Assembly: GCA_047629215.1 (NCBI GenBank)
Contig: JBLHWO010000140.1
Coordinates: forward strand, 1 to 9,174
DNA: 9,174 nt
Source: CANLBN01 sp047629215
GTDB lineage: Bacteria > Pseudomonadota > Gammaproteobacteria > Pseudomonadales > Cellvibrionaceae
Reading direction: 5' to 3'
This document shows, one piece after another, positions 5,506-9,174 of this stretch. Below the pieces are notes generated by a model. It was not told the origin of the DNA, searched no databases, and worked only from the letters and a program-made list of their open reading frames with translations. Both the position numbers and the translations under genes were made by a program. Every line of letters starts with the position of its first letter. The stretch's first letter is position 1.

Positions 5506-7131
5506 ATGTCATCTCGTTATTCACAATTACATGTACTTATAGTCGACGATTTTAATAGCTTTCGTCTCACGCTAAGCAAGATTTTGTACGACATGGGCTT
5601 TCGCAAGGTCGATAGTGTGGGTTCAGCTGAAAAGGCACTTAATTTTTGTCTTAAGAACCATTATGACTTGATTTTATCCGATTATAATTTGGGGCAAGGT
5701 AAGAATGGACAGCAATTTTTGGAAGAGCTGCGAGTCAATGACCGCCTAAAACCTCAAGATATCTTTATTCTACTCTCCGCCGAGACCAGTCGTAATGTCG
5801 TCATGTCAGCTTACGATTGTGAGCCCGACGCCTATCTAACCAAGCCCATAACAACGAAAGTTATTGATCAACGTTTAAAAAGGTTAATGAGTAAGCGTGT
5901 TGAAATGTTGGATATCTATACGGCTTTAGCCAATAAAAACAAACAAGATGCTATATCTCAGTTGGAGAAAAAAATTACCGAGGAGACACGCTATGGAATG
6001 GATTGCCAAAAATTACTGGCAGATTTGTATATTCAAAATGGACAATTAGAAAAAGCAGAAAAAATTTATAGAACGGTCTTAGAAATGCGTGCTTTGGATT
6101 GGGCCCAGGTTGGCTTGGCAGATGCTAAGATTAAGAGTGGAGAGCCTGCTAAGGCAGTAGAGTGGTTAAATAAAATTATTAGTGAAAACCCGAGTTGCAT
6201 GAAGGCCTACGATGTATTGTCTCTGGCGCTCAAGGATTTGAATGATCAAAAAAATCTGCAGAAGAACTTAGAGAGGGCCGTAGAAATATCGCCAATGTCT
6301 CTTGGTAGGCAGGTTTCGCTTGCCCGTGTTGCGATGGAAAATGGGAATGCTGAGGTGGCAGCTAAAGCTTACCGTCAAACCATGAAATATGGTGCTAATT
6401 CTTGCCATGATACGACTGAAAATAAATTAAATTATGTGAAGTCAGTGGCCCGGTTCTATGACCAAGATGCGATAAAAGCGGCTGAAATGTCTAACAATGC
6501 GATTGAAGTATTAAGTACGCTAGAAAGTAAAAATATCGACGACTTTGAAATGAAAATAAAAACTCAGTTGCTGGGTAGTCAAATATGGGGTCTAAAGGGA
6601 GAATCTCAAAAGTCGAAAAATTTGTTGGATGTCGTTGTGGATTTACTTGATAATGGCGATTCAACTAATATCGAAATAAAGATAGAAATGGTTAATGCTT
6701 TAACCGCTAATAAAAAGTTTGCTGAAGCGGATAGAGAAATAAAGCAACTCATTACTGATTATTCAAATGATCAATCTTCATTAGAAAAAATTGATCCTTT
6801 GCTCCAAGAACCAGTAAGTGAAAGAGGTAAAAAACTACTGGCGAAAGCTAACAAAAAAGGAATTGATGCCTATAAAAATAAAAAGTATGACGTCGCCGTA
6901 GATTATTTCTCAAAAGTTGAAAGTCGTTACCCTCGTTATTTGGGCGTTAAACTTAATTTGGTCCAAACCTTGATAGCAAAAATACAAGGTGAGGGCAGCG
7001 ATGGAGAAAGTAAAGCCCGTTGTACTTCAATTCTAAAAACGGTAGAGAGAACGATGACGCCAGATAATTCACAATTTAATCGATATAGGCAGTTACAGGA
7101 AATGCTGCGCTCACGAGTCGAGAACAAATAG
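5506..7131 (+). CDS. Response regulator: CheY-like receiver fused to TPR domain
   Basis: This is a cytoplasmic signalling protein of 541 aa. The start is ATG 5506, with AGGG at 5498-5501 as a close ribosome-binding site. The receiver spans ~8-128: acidic pair D14-D15 in VLIVDDF, phosphoacceptor D59 in LILSDYNLG, S91 in FILLSAE and K113 in YLTKPI, so all residues needed for phosphorylation are present. No DNA-binding or enzymatic output follows. Instead ~165-300 is a run of TPR-like helix pairs (LADLYIQNGQLEKAEKIY; GLADAKIKSGEPAKAVEWL; VLSLALKDLNDQKNLQKNL; LARVAMENGNAEVAAKAY), a less regular helical stretch 300-435, and one more clear TPR at ~448-478 (GIDAYKNKKYDVAVDYFSKV). The output is therefore probably a protein-protein interaction. 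A histidine kinase gene follows after 9 nt, and the two surely form an operon. The specific pathway is unknown. Confidence 0.95.
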   Translation: MSSRYSQLHVLIVDDFNSFRLTLSKILYDMGFRKVDSVGSAEKALNFCLKNHYDLILSDYNLGQGKNGQQFLEELRVNDRLKPQDIFILLSAETSRNVVMSAYDCEPDAYLTKPITTKVIDQRLKRLMSKRVEMLDIYTALANKNKQDAISQLEKKITEETRYGMDCQKLLADLYIQNGQLEKAEKIYRTVLEMRALDWAQVGLADAKIKSGEPAKAVEWLNKIISENPSCMKAYDVLSLALKDLNDQKNLQKNLERAVEISPMSLGRQVSLARVAMENGNAEVAAKAYRQTMKYGANSCHDTTENKLNYVKSVARFYDQDAIKAAEMSNNAIEVLSTLESKNIDDFEMKIKTQLLGSQIWGLKGESQKSKNLLDVVVDLLDNGDSTNIEIKIEMVNALTANKKFAEADREIKQLITDYSNDQSSLEKIDPLLQEPVSERGKKLLAKANKKGIDAYKNKKYDVAVDYFSKVESRYPRYLGVKLNLVQTLIAKIQGEGSDGESKARCTSILKTVERTMTPDNSQFNRYRQLQEMLRSRVENK

Positions 7132-7140
7132 GTAATAGCC

Positions 7141-7869
7141 ATGCCCGATGAATTTCCAAACAATAGTGATAGCGTAAACGCGGGGCGAGATGAGCAGGGC
7201 TTAGATTTTTCATTTGTTCTTGCTGCTAGCGTTCATGATATGAAGAATTCTCTTGGGATGTTGTTAACCTCTCTCGAGGAGGTTATTGATCACGCGCCGC
7301 CTCAGGACGAAGTGCAAAAAAATCATTTTTCTATTTTGCAGTATGAGGCCTCACGTATTAATTCTGAATTGATTCAGCTGTTAACGATATATCGGATTAA
7401 TCAAAAAAACTTACCTTTTAATCTGGATGAAAATTATATATCTGAAACATTTGAAGATCAGGTGGCTCGAAATGACGTTTTATTTCGAACTAAAGAAATT
7501 GAACTTTCTATTGGTTGTGATCCTGATTTAGCGTGGTTCTATGATAATGAATTAATCGGTAATGTTATTCATAATGTCTTAATTAACTCTGCTCGTTACG
7601 CCAAGAATAAAGTTAATATCATAGCCGAGATGGATGAAAAACAGCTAGTCATCAAGATAGAAGATGATGGAAATGGTTTTCCAGGGTTTATGATCGATGA
7701 GGCTGAGTTAGGCAGTGATAATAGAGGTGCAACCGACAGCACCCAATTAGGTTTGTTTTTTGCGGCAAAAATTGCTCACTTTCACCGTAAAGGTGAAGTT
7801 AGAGGGGAAATAAAACTTTACAATGGGGGGAGTTTAGGCGGAGGAGTATTTGAGATTCGTTTGCCTTAA
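7141..7869 (+). CDS. Minimal soluble sensor histidine kinase
   Basis: This is a 242-aa cytoplasmic kinase, the likely partner of the receiver-TPR protein encoded just upstream. The start is ATG 7141; its ribosome-binding site AGG overlaps the upstream stop codon. Residues 1-25 are a short tail with no signal peptide, membrane helix, PAS or GAF domain. The dimerisation/H-box at ~25-85 has SVHDMKNSLGMLL with H32 as phosphorylation site. The ATPase domain at ~100-242 has an N-box in NVIHNVLINSARYA (N145 and N149), G1 as EDDGNGFP (175-180), a G2 reading STQLGLFFA (the usual GTGLGL has lost its first glycines), and the closing GGGVFEIRLP. Everything required for ATP binding appears present although G2 is degenerate. 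With no input domain it must be controlled by a partner protein, perhaps the TPR domain of its neighbour. It converges on trmA, 13 nt between stop codons. Confidence 0.93.
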   Translation: MPDEFPNNSDSVNAGRDEQGLDFSFVLAASVHDMKNSLGMLLTSLEEVIDHAPPQDEVQKNHFSILQYEASRINSELIQLLTIYRINQKNLPFNLDENYISETFEDQVARNDVLFRTKEIELSIGCDPDLAWFYDNELIGNVIHNVLINSARYAKNKVNIIAEMDEKQLVIKIEDDGNGFPGFMIDEAELGSDNRGATDSTQLGLFFAAKIAHFHRKGEVRGEIKLYNGGSLGGGVFEIRLP

Positions 7870-7882
7870 GCCTTTTTAAGTG

Positions 7883-8989
7883 TCATGTCGAATCAATAGA
7901 CGATAAAATTACCCCAGTTTCCAAATGATTTGTATAAGGGAACTGATCAAAAGCGGCAAGCGCTGTTATCTTATGCGTTTTGCATAAGACGTTTAAGTTG
8001 TCGAGTAATGTCGTCGGATTGCAAGAAATATAAATAATATTATCGAAGCGTTTAACCATCTCTACTGTTTGGTCATCCAGTCCCGCCCTAGGTGGATCGA
8101 CAAATACGCTTGAAAAATGATAATCGTCTAGATCGATAGATTTTAAACGTCTGAACTCCCGTACCTTATCCATTGCCTCTACAAATTCTTCGCTAGACAT
8201 TCTTGCTATAGATACATTATCAATATCATTTTTCACCAAGTTTTCTAATGCCGACTTAACAGACGTTTTTGATATTTCCGTTGCAATCACCTTGTTGAAA
8301 TTTTTTGAAAGGGGGATGGTAAAGTTACCATTACCGCAATAAAGTTCTAGTAGATCACCTCCAAAACCCTGGCTTTTATCAACGGCCCAGGCCAACATTT
8401 TTTCGCAAACCTTTCCATTCGGTTGGCTAAAACTGCCTTCGATTTGTTGATATTGATAATCAGTGTTGTTAACGCTTAACGTTTCTGTCACGTAATCGCG
8501 ATCTAAAATAATTTTTTGTTTACGACTGCGACCAATAATATGAATTCCCAGACTTTCTTTAATAGGTTTGATCGCCTCTACCCATTCCTCGTTTAACGCT
8601 CGGTGATAAATTAGAGTGACTACGGTGTCCGCCGTTAGCGTGGTTAAAAACTCAATTTGAAAACACTTCTTACGTAAAACATCCTTACTATTAATGGCCT
8701 CTAACAGTGGCGGCATTAAGTCATTTATTTTCTTTGCGGCTACGGGAAAGCTATCAATAAAGAGTGGTTTTTTTGTCTCGGGGTCACTCATCGCATAACG
8801 GGCGATGTTGCCTTGATGCCATATTTTGAATTCGGCTCTTAAACGATAGTGTTGTTTAGGTGAGGGAAATACATCGATCTTGCAGTGTGGCGATGCTTCT
8901 CCTAGTGTTTCAAGTGATTCTTTAAACACTGATATTTTGTGTTTAAAGAATTGATCGTAATCGTTTATGTTTATTTCTGCTAGAGGCAT
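7883..8989 (-). CDS. trmA: tRNA (uracil-5-)-methyltransferase TrmA
   Basis: TrmA uses S-adenosylmethionine to methylate U54 in the T-loop of tRNAs (m5U54, ribothymidine). I chose ATG 8989 (MPLAEININDYDQFF, 368 aa; E. coli 366 aa). An upstream in-frame ATG at 9037 would add 16 residues (MSHLSLYFHTYFTALI) that have no counterpart in the family and would lie almost on the predicted transcription start. Family signatures: HYRLRAEFKIWH at 48-58, SFSQPN at 186-191 (Q189 contacts SAM), the SAM motif LLELYCGNGNF at 213-223, VFVDPPRAGLD at 296-305, catalytic C323 in YISCNPTTL, and the general base E357 in PYTNHLETGV. All catalytic residues are intact. Together with cmoAB it gives this region a tRNA-modification character, although the two are separated by the two-component operon. 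The ribosome-binding site is weak. Confidence 0.98.
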   Translation of the reverse strand: MPLAEININDYDQFFKHKISVFKESLETLGEASPHCKIDVFPSPKQHYRLRAEFKIWHQGNIARYAMSDPETKKPLFIDSFPVAAKKINDLMPPLLEAINSKDVLRKKCFQIEFLTTLTADTVVTLIYHRALNEEWVEAIKPIKESLGIHIIGRSRKQKIILDRDYVTETLSVNNTDYQYQQIEGSFSQPNGKVCEKMLAWAVDKSQGFGGDLLELYCGNGNFTIPLSKNFNKVIATEISKTSVKSALENLVKNDIDNVSIARMSSEEFVEAMDKVREFRRLKSIDLDDYHFSSVFVDPPRAGLDDQTVEMVKRFDNIIYISCNPTTLLDNLNVLCKTHKITALAAFDQFPYTNHLETGVILSSIDST

Positions 8990-9049
8990 AATTAGGGCTG
9001 TAAAATAGGTGTGAAAGTATAGAGAAAGGTGACTCATTTTTGAGGCGGC

Positions 9050-9055
9050 ATTATA
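9050..9055 (-). promoter_or_regulatory. Candidate -10 box of trmA
   Basis: A perfect TATAAT on the minus strand at 9055-9050. At 17 bp upstream lies TAGGAT (9078-9073), a poor -35. Transcription would begin near 9043, giving a leader of about 54 nt before the ATG at 8989; this supports that start over the ATG at 9037. Confidence 0.45.
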
Positions 9056-9069
9056 TGCTAACGGGATGA

Positions 9070-9174
9070 TTGATCCTATGGTTTAATGAAGATTTTGATA
9101 AAAAATTTAATGATGAGTTTAATGAAATGATTATAAATGTTGATGTCTGCACGAGTGGGCAAGGCTTATATGGT
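9070..9174 (+). CDS. Possible start of an unidentified gene, truncated by window edge
   Basis: An open frame runs from after the TGA at 9067-9069 to the end of the window. It could start at TTG 9070 (with GGGA four bases upstream) or, more conventionally, at ATG 9127. The translation from 9070 is acidic and aromatic, with a repeated F-N-[DE] pattern (WFNEDFDKKFNDEFNE), then MIINVDVCTSGQGLYG. I do not recognise it. With only 35 codons visible and no good ribosome-binding site, it may be chance. Confidence 0.25.
   Translation, partial: MILWFNEDFDKKFNDEFNEMIINVDVCTSGQGLYG

Noticed and set aside
5316..5555. 79-codon open frame in front of the response regulator gene
   Set aside because: It runs through the right arm of the inverted repeat and into the receiver gene in another frame. 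A short stretch (KKWAQIAL) echoes the translated left arm (GKWAEIAL), but this follows from the DNA inverted repeat and no known protein is recognised.
7865..7880. Stem-loop CTTAA/TTAAG between the kinase gene and trmA
   Set aside because: A 5-bp AT-rich stem overlapping the stop codon is too weak to call a terminator.
8987..9037. Longer TrmA start at ATG 9037
   Set aside because: The extra 16 residues have no counterpart in TrmA, and the candidate TATAAT at 9055-9050 would leave almost no leader.

Overview
The window reads as a piece of chromosome from a gammaproteobacterium of moderate to low GC content. The evidence is the cmoA-cmoB pair, a FldB-type flavodoxin and a TrmA-type tRNA methyltransferase, all of the enterobacterial/marine gammaproteobacterial kind. 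A marine or Cellvibrio-like lineage is my guess and is not proven by the sequence. No rRNA, tRNA, CRISPR array or intact transposase gene is visible.

Left part (1-1240): two tandem same-strand copies of a small YHS-domain protein gene. The first runs in from the left edge and is intact as far as visible. The second (635-1115) is broken by an in-frame TAG in its signal-peptide region and by two single-base deletions. Each copy is followed by a stem-loop; the one after the second copy has a clear T-run. Next (1342-2301, minus strand) comes a soluble diguanylate cyclase with an intact GGEEF active site and an RxxD inhibitory site.

Middle (2302-5147): a FldB-type flavodoxin gene (2773-3288, plus strand) has a candidate promoter overlapped by two 11-bp direct repeats spaced exactly 20 bp apart. 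It converges on the cmoA-cmoB operon (minus strand, 5072 to 3319), whose two enzymes make the 5-carboxymethoxyuridine/uridine-5-oxyacetic acid modification at tRNA wobble position 34. A TATAAT promoter with a 17-bp spacer lies upstream of cmoA.

Between cmoA and the next operon (5163-5447) lies a long imperfect inverted repeat, with arms of about 100 nt and a centre of about 77 nt. It looks like a decayed miniature inverted-repeat (MITE-like) or insertion-sequence remnant. To its right is a two-gene plus-strand operon: a response regulator with a CheY-like receiver fused to a long TPR helical domain and no DNA-binding domain, then a minimal soluble histidine kinase with no sensor or membrane segment. 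This operon converges on trmA (8989 to 7883, minus strand), which encodes the methyltransferase making ribothymidine at tRNA position 54 (m5U54). The last ~100 bases may hold the start of another plus-strand gene.

Overall this is mostly housekeeping (tRNA modification, flavodoxin) interspersed with signalling genes (c-di-GMP synthesis, phosphorelay). I do not see an obvious new defence or mobile system. The items most worth a second look are the inverted-repeat element in front of the two-component operon, the decaying YHS duplicate, the receiver-TPR/minimal-kinase pair and the phased repeats at the flavodoxin promoter.
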